Of a stretch of DNA of 64,000 nt, positions 16,424-25,501 are shown piece by piece. Position 1 is the first letter of the stretch; each line of letters begins with the position of its first letter. The notes under the pieces were generated by a model that saw nothing but the letters and a program-made list of their open reading frames with translations, ran no database searches and was not told where the DNA came from. Source of the DNA: Simplicispira metamorpha (lineage in GTDB: Bacteria; Pseudomonadota; Gammaproteobacteria; Burkholderiales; Burkholderiaceae_C); the NCBI RefSeq assembly GCF_004341365.1, contig NZ_SLXH01000026.1:1-64000 (forward strand), in the 5' to 3' direction. Position numbers and translations under genes: made by a program.

Positions 16424-16632
16424 GTGCTGCCCCCGCCCAGGTGCGGCGGGCGGGCGGTTGAGCGCGGGCATTCCCAGGCGCCGCGCACCCACTGTGCTGC
16501 GCCCACCCCAGCGGGCAACCCGTGCCCGAAAACCGTGGCCCTGGTGGCTGCCCTGCAACTGTCGGCGGCGGGCAAGGTGCTGAAGAGCCGTCTGCACACG
16601 CCAACAACGGAGATGGCAGCAGCTGTGCCTGC

Positions 16633-16675
16633 GTGATCTTTTTTGCCAATCATTTTGTGCTAAACGGCGATTGGC
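16633..16675 (+). promoter_or_regulatory. Putative AraC-regulator operator, site 2
   Basis: GTGATC (16633-16638), 6 bp, GCCAATC at 16645, then ATTGGCG at 16670: same arms, same 19-bp spacer and same distances as site 1. The spacer also shares a C..TTTG start with site 1. It heads the operon beginning with the Bug gene at 16783. Confidence 0.6.
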
Positions 16676-16699
16676 GCACCCCCTGCCGACTGCCACACT
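16671..16699 (+). promoter_or_regulatory. Promoter of the bug-thiolase operon
   Basis: TTGGCG (16671-16676), 17-bp spacer, CACACT (16694-16699). The -10 box is weak (three matches to consensus), as expected for an activator-dependent promoter. The register to the operator equals that of site 1. Confidence 0.45.
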
Positions 16700-16782
16700 G
16701 CACCCATGTTCAGCCCCAGTGGCCGCCAGAGCCACACCGCTGCGCATCCGCATCCAACCCTATGAACCGCCGGAGACAAACC

Positions 16783-17787
16783 ATGAAATTTTCCCGACGC
16801 AGCCCCCTGCGCATGGCCCTGGGTAGCGCCTTGGCCGTCCTGCTGGGCACTGCCGCCTTGCCCATGGCTGCCCAGACCGCAGACACCAGCGCCTACCCCT
16901 CCAAGCCTCTGAGAATGATCGTTCCGTACCCGGCAGGCGGCGGGGCCGACATCATTGGCCGGGCCATTGCGCAGCAGCTGGGCCAGGCCTGGAATGTGCC
17001 CGTCATCGTCGAGAACAAGCCCGGTGCCAGCGGCATCACCGGCAACGATCTGGTGGCCAAATCGGCCCCCGATGGCTACACCATGCTGATCGGCATCACC
17101 GCCATGATCCAGACTCCCGCGCTGTACGCCAAGCTGCCCTACGATGTGCTGAAAGACTTTGCGCCGGTGTCACAAATTGCCATGTCCTCCGACCTGTTCG
17201 TGGTGCCGCGCGATGTGCCCGCCAAGACGCTGCCAGAGTTCATCGCCCTGGCCAAGGCCCACCCGGGCAAGTACAGCTACGGCAATTACGGCAACGGCAC
17301 CTCGTCGCACATGCACGGCGAGCTGCTCAAAATGAAGGCAGGCGTTGACCTGACGGCCATCCCCTACAAGGGCGCGGCACCGCTGGTCAACGATGTGCTG
17401 GGGGGGCAGTTGTCGTCGGCGTTTGTCGATGCGTCTTCGGCCAACGCGCATCTCAAGTCCGACAAGTTCCGCATCCTGGCCATCACGGGCATGCGCCGCC
17501 ACCCGGCCTTGCCCGAAGTGCCCACTTTCACGGAGGCGGGCTACAGCGGCTTTGAAGCCAACGGCTGGTATGGCGCTTTTGTGGCCGCTGGCACGCCCAA
17601 GCCCATCGTGGACAAGCTCTCGGCCGAGGTGCGCAAGATCGTCGCCTCGCCCGAGCTCAGTGCCCGCCTGACTGCCATGGGTCTGCGCCCCGTGGGCAGC
17701 ACGGCGCAAGAGCTGGCCGACGTCATGGCCCGCGACCTGCCCAAGTGGAGCCGCATCGTCAAGGACGCCAAGATCACGCTGGAGTAA
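16783..17787 (+). CDS. Bug-family periplasmic substrate-binding protein 2
   Basis: 334 residues from the ATG at 16783, preceded by CGGAGACAAACC. Signal peptide to about residue 35 (RMALGSALAVLLGTAALPMAAQ), then the Bug fold: AYPSKPLRMIVPYPAGGGAD, SAPDGYTMLIG, YKGAAPLVNDVLGGQ. It probably binds an anionic substrate of the catabolic pathway encoded next to it. It is the first gene of a long operon (thiolase, two MaoC-type genes, SDR, acyl-CoA dehydrogenase, ligase, reductase, hydratase). No TctA/B partner is present. Confidence 0.9.
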   Translation: MKFSRRSPLRMALGSALAVLLGTAALPMAAQTADTSAYPSKPLRMIVPYPAGGGADIIGRAIAQQLGQAWNVPVIVENKPGASGITGNDLVAKSAPDGYTMLIGITAMIQTPALYAKLPYDVLKDFAPVSQIAMSSDLFVVPRDVPAKTLPEFIALAKAHPGKYSYGNYGNGTSSHMHGELLKMKAGVDLTAIPYKGAAPLVNDVLGGQLSSAFVDASSANAHLKSDKFRILAITGMRRHPALPEVPTFTEAGYSGFEANGWYGAFVAAGTPKPIVDKLSAEVRKIVASPELSARLTAMGLRPVGSTAQELADVMARDLPKWSRIVKDAKITLE

Positions 17788-17844
17788 CGCGCCCCCTTGC
17801 CCCTGCACTGCGCCAGCCCCTTTTGCCCAACCCAAGGAAACCCC

Positions 17845-19038
17845 ATGTCATCACACAAAAGAGCCGTACACGTCGTTGGCGTCGGCATGATCCCCTTCAC
17901 CAAGCCCGGTGCCAGCGACCCGTACACGGTCATGGGCGCGCGCGCTGCCAAGCTGGCGCTGGAAGACGCTGGTGTCGATTACGCCCTGGTCGAGCAGGCC
18001 TATGTCGGCTATGTCTATGGCGACTCCACCGCCGGCCAGGCGGCCATTTACGGCGTGGGCCTGACGGGCATTCCAGTGTTCAACCTGAACAACAACTGCT
18101 CCACCGGTTCCAGCGCGCTGTTTCTGGCGCGCCAGGCCGTTGAGAGCGGCCAGGTGGAATGCGCCATTGCCCTGGGGTTTGAGCAAATGCAGCCCGGCGC
18201 GCTCAAGGGCGCCTGGGACGACCGCCCCTCGCCCATGGCCCGCTTTGCCGAGGTCATGACCGCGCACCAGGGCTATGACCCTGCCACGCCGCGCGCGGCG
18301 CAGTTCTTTGGCGGCGCAGGCCGCGACTACATGGCGCAGTACGGCATCCGCGCTGATACCTTTGGCCGCATCTCGGTCAAGGCGCGCCAGCATGCCGCGC
18401 GCAACCCGCTGGCCGTGTTCCGCCAGACGCTCACGCTGGACGAAGTGATGGCCGCGCCCATGGTGTTCGATCCGCTCACACGCTACCAGTGCTGCCCGCC
18501 CACCTGCGGCGCCGCTGCGGCCATCGTCTGCTCGGCAGAATTTGCGCAAAAGCACAACCTCGACCGCCGCGTGGTGATTGCCGCCCAGGCCATGACCACC
18601 GACACGCCCAGCACCTTCGAGAGCGGCGACATGCGCAAAGTGGTGGGCTACGACATGAGCGTGGCCGCTGCGCGCCAGGTCTATGAGGCCGCTGGCATTG
18701 GCCCCGAAGACCTGGACGTGGTGGAGCTGCACGACTGCTTTACCGCCAACGAGCTCATCACCTACGAAGCCCTGGGCCTGACCCCCGAGGGCACGGCAGA
18801 AAAGTTCATCCTTGATGGCGACAACACCTACGGTGGCCGCGTGGTGACCAACCCCTCGGGCGGCCTGCTGTCCAAGGGCCACCCGCTGGGCGCTACGGGC
18901 CTGGCGCAGTGCTACGAACTCACCCACCAGCTGCGCGGCACCGCCGAACAGCGCCAGGTGGAGGGTGCGCGCAACGCGCTGCAACACAACCTGGGGCTGG
19001 GCGGCGCCTGTGTGGTCACGCTCTACCAACGGGCCTGA
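17845..19038 (+). CDS. SCP-x-type thiolase (lipid-transfer/acetyl-CoA acetyltransferase family)
   Basis: 397 residues. Nucleophile C85 in NNNCSTGSSALF; a histidine H296 in VELHDCFTANE; and H346 in SKGHPLGATG. This is the thiolase subfamily of peroxisomal sterol carrier protein x, which cleaves 3-oxoacyl-CoA esters including 2-methyl-branched ones. No C-terminal SCP2 lipid-binding domain is present. CCAAGGAAACCCC gives the ribosome binding site and the gene follows the Bug gene by 57 bp. All catalytic residues are intact, in contrast to the paralogue at 26661. Confidence 0.9.
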   Translation: MSSHKRAVHVVGVGMIPFTKPGASDPYTVMGARAAKLALEDAGVDYALVEQAYVGYVYGDSTAGQAAIYGVGLTGIPVFNLNNNCSTGSSALFLARQAVESGQVECAIALGFEQMQPGALKGAWDDRPSPMARFAEVMTAHQGYDPATPRAAQFFGGAGRDYMAQYGIRADTFGRISVKARQHAARNPLAVFRQTLTLDEVMAAPMVFDPLTRYQCCPPTCGAAAAIVCSAEFAQKHNLDRRVVIAAQAMTTDTPSTFESGDMRKVVGYDMSVAAARQVYEAAGIGPEDLDVVELHDCFTANELITYEALGLTPEGTAEKFILDGDNTYGGRVVTNPSGGLLSKGHPLGATGLAQCYELTHQLRGTAEQRQVEGARNALQHNLGLGGACVVTLYQRA

Positions 19039-19051
19039 GGAGCGGCGCACC

Positions 19052-19504
19052 ATGATCGACAAGCGTTTCATCGGGCATGTGATGCCCACCTTCAGCGCCG
19101 TGGTGGAGGCAGGGCGGTTGCGCTTCTTCGCCAAGGCCGCGGGCCAGACCGACCCCCTCTACAGCGATGAGGCCGCCGCCCGTGCCGCAGGCCACCCCGG
19201 CCTGCCAGTGCCGCCCACCTTTTTGTTCTGCCTGGAGATGGAAAGCCCCGACCCGGCGGCCATCCGCAACCTGCTGGGCATGGACTACCGCAGCCTGCTG
19301 CACGGTGAACAAGGCTTTACCTACCACGCCATGGCCTACGCGGGCGACACCCTGACCTTCGAGCAGCGTATCGAAGACATCTACGACAAAAAGGGCGGCG
19401 CGCTGGAGTTTGTGGTGCGCACAACGCGCGTGACCAACCAGCACCAGCAGCTGGTGGCCGAGCTGCGCTGCGTCACTGTGATCCGCAACGCCACCGGGAG
19501 CTGA
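19052..19504 (+). CDS. MaoC N-terminal-type (FAS1-like) dehydratase subunit
   Basis: 150 residues, single hot-dog fold resembling the FAS1_DH/MaoC N-terminal domain: FIGHVMPTFSAVVEAGRLRF, then PVPPTFLFCLEM and LLHGEQGFTYHAMAYAGDTL. This half usually lacks the catalytic Asp-His and pairs with a second hot-dog protein, as in ChsH1-ChsH2-like enoyl-CoA hydratases. The next gene supplies that half and begins 1 bp after this stop. The start has GAGGAGCGGC upstream. Confidence 0.85.
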   Translation: MIDKRFIGHVMPTFSAVVEAGRLRFFAKAAGQTDPLYSDEAAARAAGHPGLPVPPTFLFCLEMESPDPAAIRNLLGMDYRSLLHGEQGFTYHAMAYAGDTLTFEQRIEDIYDKKGGALEFVVRTTRVTNQHQQLVAELRCVTVIRNATGS

Positions 19505-19505
19505 C

Positions 19506-19931
19506 ATGACCGCCACTGCCTTGAACTACGACACCATCGCCGTCGGTGACGCGCTGCCAGGTTTGGAGACACCGCCGATTTCGCGCCTGACGCTGGCGCT
19601 GTACTGCGGCGCCTCGGGCGACCACAACCCCATCCACGTCGATACCGACTTTGCCCGCGCCGCCGGTATGCCCGATGTGTTTGCCCACGGCATGCTCTCC
19701 ATGGCCTGGCTGGGCCGTGTGCTCACCAACTGGGTGCCGCAGCAAGACCTGCTCGAATACAGCGTGCGCTTTGCCGCCATCACCCATGTGGGCGAGCGCA
19801 TCACCTGCGCGGGCAAGGTGGTTGAAAAACTGGAGCGCGCGGGCCGCCGCTGCGTGCGCGTGGAGCTGTCCACCACCAACCAGGATGGCCTGCTCAAGCT
19901 CGCGGGCGAGGCCGTGCTGGCCATCGCCTGA
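19506..19931 (+). CDS. MaoC-family (R)-specific enoyl-CoA hydratase subunit
   Basis: 141 residues. The hydratase-2 motif is present: D39 and H44 in SGDHNPIHVD, then GMPDVFAHGMLSMAWLGR. It adds water to trans-2-enoyl-CoA giving (R)-3-hydroxyacyl-CoA, which suits the downstream HSD17B4-like dehydrogenase. Together with the preceding non-catalytic hot-dog gene it should form a heteromeric hydratase able to hold bulky acyl chains. Confidence 0.88.
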   Translation: MTATALNYDTIAVGDALPGLETPPISRLTLALYCGASGDHNPIHVDTDFARAAGMPDVFAHGMLSMAWLGRVLTNWVPQQDLLEYSVRFAAITHVGERITCAGKVVEKLERAGRRCVRVELSTTNQDGLLKLAGEAVLAIA

Positions 19932-19969
19932 TCTTCTTTGTTCCTTCCTTCTTCAAGATTGCTTCTCAC

Positions 19970-20797
19970 ATGACTCGCAAACTCGACAACAAAGTGGCCC
20001 TGGTATCGGGCTCTGGCCGTGGCATTGGCCGTGAAATCGCCCTCAAGCTGGCCGCCGAGGGTGCGCGCGTGGTCATCAACGACCTCGATGCCACCCCCGC
20101 ACAGCAGACCGTGGCCGACATCATCGCCGCCGGGGGGCAGGCCGTGGCCTGCGTGGGCAGCGTGACCGAAGCGGGCTTTGCCGAACGCTTTGTGGCCACC
20201 GCTATCGACACCTATGGCGGCCTGGACATCATCGTCAACAACGCCGGTTACACCTGGGACAACGTAGTGCAAAAGATGACCGACGAGCAGTGGGAAGCCA
20301 TGCTGGCAGTCCACCTGACGGCACCGTTCCGCATCCTGCGCGCTGCGTCGGGCTTTATCCGCGACGCCGCCAAGCGCGAGGCCGAAGCAGGCAAGCCGGT
20401 ACACCGCAAGGTGGTGAACATCTCGTCCACCTCGGGCGTGTACGGCAACGCGGGTCAGGCCAACTACGCGGCGGCCAAGGCCGGCATCAACGGCCTGACC
20501 AAAGCCATGGCCAAAGAGTGGGGCCGCTACAAGGTCAACGTCAACAGCGTGGCTTTCGGTTTGATCATGACGCGCCTGACCGAGGTGGATGCCAGCGCCG
20601 ATGCCAAGATCGACATCGCGGGCCAGCAGATCAAGGTGGGCGTGCGCCCCGACATCCTGAAGAACGCCGAGGCCACGATCCCGCTGGGCCGGGGCGGCAC
20701 GCCCGAAGAAGCGGCGGGCGCCGTGTACCTGTTCTGCATCCCTGAATCCGACTACGTCAGCGGCCAGGTGCTGGTCTGCGGCGGCGGCAAACCCTGA
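19970..20797 (+). CDS. SDR-family 3-hydroxyacyl-CoA dehydrogenase (HSD17B4-like)
   Basis: 275 residues. Rossmann motif SGSGRGIGRE near residue 13, NNAG near residue 91, a catalytic serine in NISSTSGVYGN, and Y166-K170 in NYAAAKAG. The closest family type is the dehydrogenase part of peroxisomal multifunctional enzyme type 2, which oxidises (R)-3-hydroxyacyl-CoA with NAD. It follows the MaoC pair, giving the two activities that are fused in the eukaryotic enzyme. FabG-like function is the alternative. Confidence 0.87.
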   Translation: MTRKLDNKVALVSGSGRGIGREIALKLAAEGARVVINDLDATPAQQTVADIIAAGGQAVACVGSVTEAGFAERFVATAIDTYGGLDIIVNNAGYTWDNVVQKMTDEQWEAMLAVHLTAPFRILRAASGFIRDAAKREAEAGKPVHRKVVNISSTSGVYGNAGQANYAAAKAGINGLTKAMAKEWGRYKVNVNSVAFGLIMTRLTEVDASADAKIDIAGQQIKVGVRPDILKNAEATIPLGRGGTPEEAAGAVYLFCIPESDYVSGQVLVCGGGKP

Positions 20798-20806
20798 GGA
20801 GACACC

Positions 20807-21958
20807 ATGGAAAGCGTTCTGACTTTTCCCCGCACGGTGTTCCGTGAAGACCATGAAATGCTGCGCCAGACGGTGCGCCGTTTTCTGGAACGCGAGTGCA
20901 AGCCGCGCCAGGCCCAATGGGACCAAGATGGCAAGGTAGACCGCGAAACCTGGCTCAAGGCCGGGCGCGAGGGTCTGCTGTGTACCGCCCTTGACCCCGA
21001 GTGGGGCGGCGCCGGTGGCGACTTTGGCCACTCTGCCGTCATCGTCGAAGAAATCGCCCGCGCTGGCATCAGCGGTCTGGGGTTCGGCCTGCACTCAGAC
21101 ATCGTGGCGCCCTACATCGAGCGCCTGGGCACCGAAGCGCAAAAGCGCCAGTGGCTGCCCAAGGCCGCCAGCGGCGAGGTGATTCTGGCGATTGCCATGA
21201 GCGAGCCCGGCGCGGGCAGCGACCTGAAAGCCATCCGCACCACGGCCCGCCGCGAGGGCGACGAGTACGTCATCAATGGCGCCAAAACCTTCATCTCCAA
21301 TGGCCTGAACTGCGACCTCATCGTGGTCGTGGCCAAGACCCAGCCCGAGCTGGGTGCCAAGGGCGTGTCGCTGATCCTGGTCGAGGCCGACCGGGCGGGC
21401 TTCAAAAAAGGCCGCAAGCTGGAAAAAATGGGCCAGGAAGCCGCCGACACCGCCGAGCTGTTCTTTGAGGACGTGCGTGTGCCCGTCAGCAACCTGCTGG
21501 GCGAAGAGAACAAGGGCTTTGCCTACCTGATGCAGGAGCTGGCGCAAGAGCGTTTCATCATCGCCGTGGGGGCTGCCACCAAGCTGGAGGTGATGCTGGA
21601 CGAGACCATCCGCTACACCAAAGAGCGCAAGGTGTTCGGGCAAACCGTGTTCGACTTCCAGAACACCCGCTTCAAGCTGGCCGAGATCAAGGCCCGCACC
21701 ACGGCCCTGCGCATGATGGTGGACCAGTACCTGGCCGAACACATGCGGCGCAAGCTGACGGTGGAAGAAGCCGCCATTGCCAAGCTCTACGCCACCGAAG
21801 AGCTGGGCCGCAGCCTCGATGAGCTGCTGCAACTCTACGGCGGCTACGGCTACATGATGGAGTACCCGATTGCGCGCGCCTTTGTCGATTCGCGCGTCAA
21901 CCGCATCTACGGCGGCACCAGCGAGGTTATGAAAGAGCTGATCTCGCGCAAGCTCTAA
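20807..21958 (+). CDS. Acyl-CoA dehydrogenase, LCAD-like
   Basis: 383 residues, full ACAD fold with the FAD loop AMSEPGAGSDLKAIRTTA and FISNGLNCDLIVVVAKT. The C-terminus reads RIYGGTSEVMKELI: glycine takes the place of the catalytic Glu found in MCAD-type YEGT. Long-chain and isovaleryl-type enzymes put the base on helix G, and E266 in MLDETIRYTK aligns there. LCAD-type enzymes accept branched acyl-CoA, which fits the cluster. GAGGAGACACC upstream gives a strong ribosome binding site, 9 bp after the SDR stop. Confidence 0.92.
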   Translation: MESVLTFPRTVFREDHEMLRQTVRRFLERECKPRQAQWDQDGKVDRETWLKAGREGLLCTALDPEWGGAGGDFGHSAVIVEEIARAGISGLGFGLHSDIVAPYIERLGTEAQKRQWLPKAASGEVILAIAMSEPGAGSDLKAIRTTARREGDEYVINGAKTFISNGLNCDLIVVVAKTQPELGAKGVSLILVEADRAGFKKGRKLEKMGQEAADTAELFFEDVRVPVSNLLGEENKGFAYLMQELAQERFIIAVGAATKLEVMLDETIRYTKERKVFGQTVFDFQNTRFKLAEIKARTTALRMMVDQYLAEHMRRKLTVEEAAIAKLYATEELGRSLDELLQLYGGYGYMMEYPIARAFVDSRVNRIYGGTSEVMKELISRKL

Positions 21959-22064
21959 GCAGCAACCAATCAGGCAGGGCAGCACCGGGGCGCAGCGCAC
22001 GCCTTGTGCCGCCCGCCTTGCCATCCCTTTGCACACCAAGACAAGAACAACTGGAGACATTGCC

Positions 22065-23759
22065 ATGGCGCCTTTGCACCACCGCTTCTGGCCCAAGGGC
22101 GTGCCGCACGATGTGCGCGTGCCGCGCGTGACCTTGGTGGACTACCTGGAAGTAGCGGCCCGCCGCTACCCCGACAAGCCCGCCATCGTCTATGGCGGCG
22201 CCACCACCGATTACCGCAGCCTGCGGGCGCGTGTCGATGCGCTGGCCGCTTACCTGCAACAGCGCCTGGGCGTGCGCCAGGGCGACCGCGTGCTGCTGAT
22301 GGGCCAGAACTGCCCGCAGTTCATCACCGCCTTTTATGCCGCCTTGCGTGCGGGTGCGGCCATCGTGCCTGTCAGCCCCATGAGCACCGCTGAAGAACTG
22401 CGCTACTACGCCGAAGACAGCGGCGCCCGCGTGGTGGTGGTGGCCCAGGAGCTGGCCGCGCCAGTACAAACCTGCATGGCCCAGGGCCTGCTGGACGCCG
22501 CCCTGGTGCTGGCCTACAGCGACGCCCTGAGCACCACGCGCGACAGCGCCGCCCTGCACGATGAACTGCCCGACGTGGTGCTGGCCCCGCGCCTGCCGCT
22601 GCCCGGCCTGGCCTGGCACGGTTTGGAAGACGCCATCGCCGCCGGGCTGCAGCCTGCACCCACCACGGGCAGTGCCGACGACCTGGCCGTGATTCCCTAC
22701 ACCTCCGGCACCACCGGCCACCCCAAGGGCTGCATGCACACGCACGCCACGCTGTTGGCGTCGAACGTGGCCTCCCAGGTGTGGCGCCAGCTCAATGTGG
22801 ATTCGGTCATTCTGTGCGTGGCGCCCATGTTCCACATGCTGGGCCTGCAAAACGGCATGAACGTGCCCATCACGCTGGGCGGCACCATCATCATGATGCC
22901 GCGCTGGAATCCGGTGCAGGCCGCGCAGCTGATAGAGCGCCACCGCGTCACCGTCTGGACGGCGCCGCCGTCGATGGTGATCGACCTGTTCGCCCAGCCG
23001 CAGGCCCAGCAATGCGACCTCTCCAGCCTGACGCTGCTGTCGGGCGGCGGCGCGGCCATGCCCGAGGCCGTGGCCACCATGCTGGCCGAGCGCTTTGGCC
23101 TGAGCTACAACGAGGGCTACGGCCTGACCGAAACCGCCTCCTTCCTGCACGGCAACCCGCTCTCGCGCGGCAAGCGCCAGTGCCTGGGCATGCCCACGCA
23201 GGGCGTCGAGTCGCGCATCGTGGACCCCGAGACGCTGGAAGACCTGCCGCTGGGCGAAGTCGGTGAACTCGTCACCCATGGCCCGCAGGTCATGCAGGGC
23301 TACTGGCGCAACGAAGAGGCCAACCGCGCCGCTTTTTTTGAGCGCGATGGCAAGCGGTTTTTCCGCACCGGCGATCTGGCCAGCATCGACGAAGACGGCT
23401 ATTACTTCATGCGCGACCGCCTCAAACGCATGATCAACGCCTCGGGCTTCAAGGTCTGGCCCGCCGAGGTGGAAAGCACCATGTACGAGCACCCCGCTAT
23501 CCACGAAGCCTGCGTGATTGCCGTGGACGACGCCAAGCGCGGCGAAACCGTCAAAGCGCTGATCGTGCTCAAGCCCCCGCAGCGCGGCCAGGTGACAGAG
23601 CAGGAACTGATCGACTGGAGCCGCGAGCGCATGGCCGCCTACAAGGTGCCGCGCCTGATCGAGTTTGTGGAGCACCTGCCCAAGTCCGGCACCGGAAAAA
23701 TTTTGTGGCGCGAGCTGCAAGCGCAGCACCGCACCCCCGGCGCACCCCAGGGCGCCTGA
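22065..23759 (+). CDS. AMP-dependent acyl-CoA ligase 1
   Basis: 564 residues of the ANL superfamily. Phosphate loop YTSGTTGHPKG near residue 213, GYGLTET near residue 351, FRTGDLASIDEDGYY near residue 432 and the C-terminal lysine in KSGTGKILWREL. It activates a fatty, branched or cyclic carboxylic acid to the CoA thioester for beta-oxidation. CTGGAGACATTGCC precedes the ATG at 22065. It lies inside the operon between dehydrogenase and reductase genes. The substrate cannot be told from sequence. Confidence 0.92.
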   Translation: MAPLHHRFWPKGVPHDVRVPRVTLVDYLEVAARRYPDKPAIVYGGATTDYRSLRARVDALAAYLQQRLGVRQGDRVLLMGQNCPQFITAFYAALRAGAAIVPVSPMSTAEELRYYAEDSGARVVVVAQELAAPVQTCMAQGLLDAALVLAYSDALSTTRDSAALHDELPDVVLAPRLPLPGLAWHGLEDAIAAGLQPAPTTGSADDLAVIPYTSGTTGHPKGCMHTHATLLASNVASQVWRQLNVDSVILCVAPMFHMLGLQNGMNVPITLGGTIIMMPRWNPVQAAQLIERHRVTVWTAPPSMVIDLFAQPQAQQCDLSSLTLLSGGGAAMPEAVATMLAERFGLSYNEGYGLTETASFLHGNPLSRGKRQCLGMPTQGVESRIVDPETLEDLPLGEVGELVTHGPQVMQGYWRNEEANRAAFFERDGKRFFRTGDLASIDEDGYYFMRDRLKRMINASGFKVWPAEVESTMYEHPAIHEACVIAVDDAKRGETVKALIVLKPPQRGQVTEQELIDWSRERMAAYKVPRLIEFVEHLPKSGTGKILWRELQAQHRTPGAPQGA

Positions 23760-23807
23760 GCGCAGCGCCCACCTTGCAACCACACCAGCACAACACAGGA
23801 GACACCC

Positions 23808-24602
23808 ATGGCAGAGCGTGAAAACTACACCGGCAAAGCCGTATTTGTGGCGGGCGGCAGCAGCGGCATCAACCTGGCACTGGCCCAGGCCTTTGCCCGT
23901 CAGGGTGCGCGCGTGGCCATTGCCAGCCGCTCCCCCGAGCGCGTCGAGGCGGCTGTGGCCGGTCTGCGCGCCCAGGGGCTACCGGCCTGGGGCTACAGCG
24001 CCGATGTGCGCGACGCCGATGCCATCGGTGCCGCACTGGAGCAGGCCCACCACCAGATCGGCGACTTCGACGTGCTGGTCTCGGGCGCAGCGGGCAACTT
24101 TGTCGCCCCGGCGCTGGGCATGTCGGCCAAGGGCTTTCGCACCGTGGTCGATATCGATCTGGTGGGCACCTTCAACGTGCTGCGCCAAGGCCACGCCTTT
24201 TTGCGCAAGCCTGGCGCCTGTGCGCTCAACATCTCTGCGCCGCAGGCCTTCAACCCCACCATGTACCAGGCCCATGTGTGCGCTGCCAAGGCCGGGGTGG
24301 ACATGCTGACGCGCGTGCTGGCCATGGAGTGGGGCGTGGATGGCGTGCGCGTCAACTCCATCGTGCCCGGCCCGATTGCCGACACCGAAGGCGTGCGCCG
24401 CCTGGCCCCCTCGCCCGAAGCGCTGGAGGCCATGGCCCGCACCGTGCCCCTGCGCCGCTTTGGCCAGGTCGAAGAAATTGCCGACATGGCCTTGTTCCTG
24501 GGCTCGGCGCGCGCGCAGTTTGTGACGGGCGCCGTCATTCCGGTCGATGGCGGCAGCTCGCTGCACGGCGGGCGCGACCTCAGCCACGCCCTGGCTGCCT
24601 GA
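23808..24602 (+). CDS. 2,4-dienoyl-CoA reductase (DECR2-like SDR)
   Basis: 264 residues. VAGGSSGINLAL is the cofactor loop. VSGAAGNFVAPALGMSAKGF and VDIDLVGTFNVLRQGH resemble peroxisomal DECR2, and the active-site region reads AHVCAAKAGVDMLTRVLAME, with K161 but no classical Tyr three residues earlier, as in DECR2 and not FabG. Such enzymes reduce 2,4-dienoyl-CoA with NADPH during breakdown of unsaturated chains. AGGAGACACCC precedes the start. This assignment suggests an unsaturated (isoprenoid or dienoyl) intermediate. Confidence 0.82.
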   Translation: MAERENYTGKAVFVAGGSSGINLALAQAFARQGARVAIASRSPERVEAAVAGLRAQGLPAWGYSADVRDADAIGAALEQAHHQIGDFDVLVSGAAGNFVAPALGMSAKGFRTVVDIDLVGTFNVLRQGHAFLRKPGACALNISAPQAFNPTMYQAHVCAAKAGVDMLTRVLAMEWGVDGVRVNSIVPGPIADTEGVRRLAPSPEALEAMARTVPLRRFGQVEEIADMALFLGSARAQFVTGAVIPVDGGSSLHGGRDLSHALAA

Positions 24603-24615
24603 CGGAGACGCCCCC

Positions 24616-25413
24616 ATGCCCCAGCCTTACGAACTGATCCGCTTTGCGGTGTGCGACCAGGTCGCCACGCTCACTTTTCACAACCCCGCCAAGCGCAACG
24701 CCTTCGAGCCGCGCATGCGCGAAGAAATTGCCGAGGTGGTGGCCACCGTGCGCCGCGACCGCAGCATCCGCGCCCTGGTGCTCACGGGTGAAGGCACGCA
24801 TTTTTGCTCGGGCGGCGACCTGAGCAACATCGCCAGCGTGGGCCTGGACAACGCGGGCTGGCGCGAGCGCCTGACCAACCTGCACGACTGGCTGCAAGAC
24901 CTGTTGACGCTCGACCGCCCCATCATTGCCGCCGTCGATGGTGCGGCCTACGGCGCCGGTTTCAGCCTGGCGCTGCTGGCCGATTTCATCATCGCCACGC
25001 CGCGCGCGCGTTTTTGCATGTCTTTCATCAAGGTGGGGCTGGTGCCCGACTGCGCGGCGTTTTACACCCTGCCGCGCATCGTGGGGCCGCAGCGCGCCCG
25101 TGAGCTGATGCTGTCGGCGCGCGAAGTGGGCGCGCAAGAGGCGCTGGCGCTGGGCATCGCCATGGAGCTGCACCCGCCCGAGCAATTGCAGGCCCGGGCG
25201 CAGGCCCTGGCGCGCAGCTTTGTGCAGGCCTCGCCGGTGGCGGTATCGCTCATCAAGCGTGCGCTGGCTGCGCCCGGCCACGACCTGGCCACGCTCTTGG
25301 AGCTGGAGGCCAACGCCCAGTCGCTGGCCATGGGCACCCCAGACCACCGTGACGCCGTGCAGCGTTTTCTGCGCAAAGAGCCTGCCAGCTTTGTCTGGCC
25401 CGCCCAGCCCTGA
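24616..25413 (+). CDS. Enoyl-CoA hydratase/isomerase (crotonase family)
   Basis: 265 residues from the ATG at 24616. Oxyanion-hole regions HFCSGGDLSN (near residue 64) and AAYGAGFSLALLADF (near residue 110), followed by FIKVGLVPD. The position of the second crotonase catalytic glutamate is occupied within GLVPDCAAF by Asp, so hydratase versus isomerase activity is uncertain. It is the last gene of the operon; a strong terminator follows 30 bp later. Confidence 0.87.
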   Translation: MPQPYELIRFAVCDQVATLTFHNPAKRNAFEPRMREEIAEVVATVRRDRSIRALVLTGEGTHFCSGGDLSNIASVGLDNAGWRERLTNLHDWLQDLLTLDRPIIAAVDGAAYGAGFSLALLADFIIATPRARFCMSFIKVGLVPDCAAFYTLPRIVGPQRARELMLSAREVGAQEALALGIAMELHPPEQLQARAQALARSFVQASPVAVSLIKRALAAPGHDLATLLELEANAQSLAMGTPDHRDAVQRFLRKEPASFVWPAQP

Positions 25414-25444
25414 GCGCGCCTGGGCGCCGCCCCTGTGCGCACCC

Positions 25445-25468
25445 GGCCCCGCCATGGCGGGGCTTTTT
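25445..25468 (+). terminator. Rho-independent terminator closing the bug-thiolase operon
   Basis: GCCCCGC CATG GCGGGGC gives a 7-bp GC stem, followed by TTTTTT. It separates the upstream operon from the next transcription unit starting at 25712. Confidence 0.88.
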
Positions 25469-25501
25469 TGTGGGCGCGACGGGGTGTGTTCGGTATGGGC
25501 G

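Larger units (their letters stand above)
16424..16782 (+). other. 359-bp intergenic region with one operator/promoter
   Basis: Apart from the operator and promoter described separately (16633-16699), nothing supportable is seen: no RNA gene, no repeat copy and no convincing terminator after the AraC gene. An ATG at 16762 is in frame with the Bug start at 16783, but the GGAGAC site lies after it and 7-12 bp before 16783. Confidence 0.6.
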
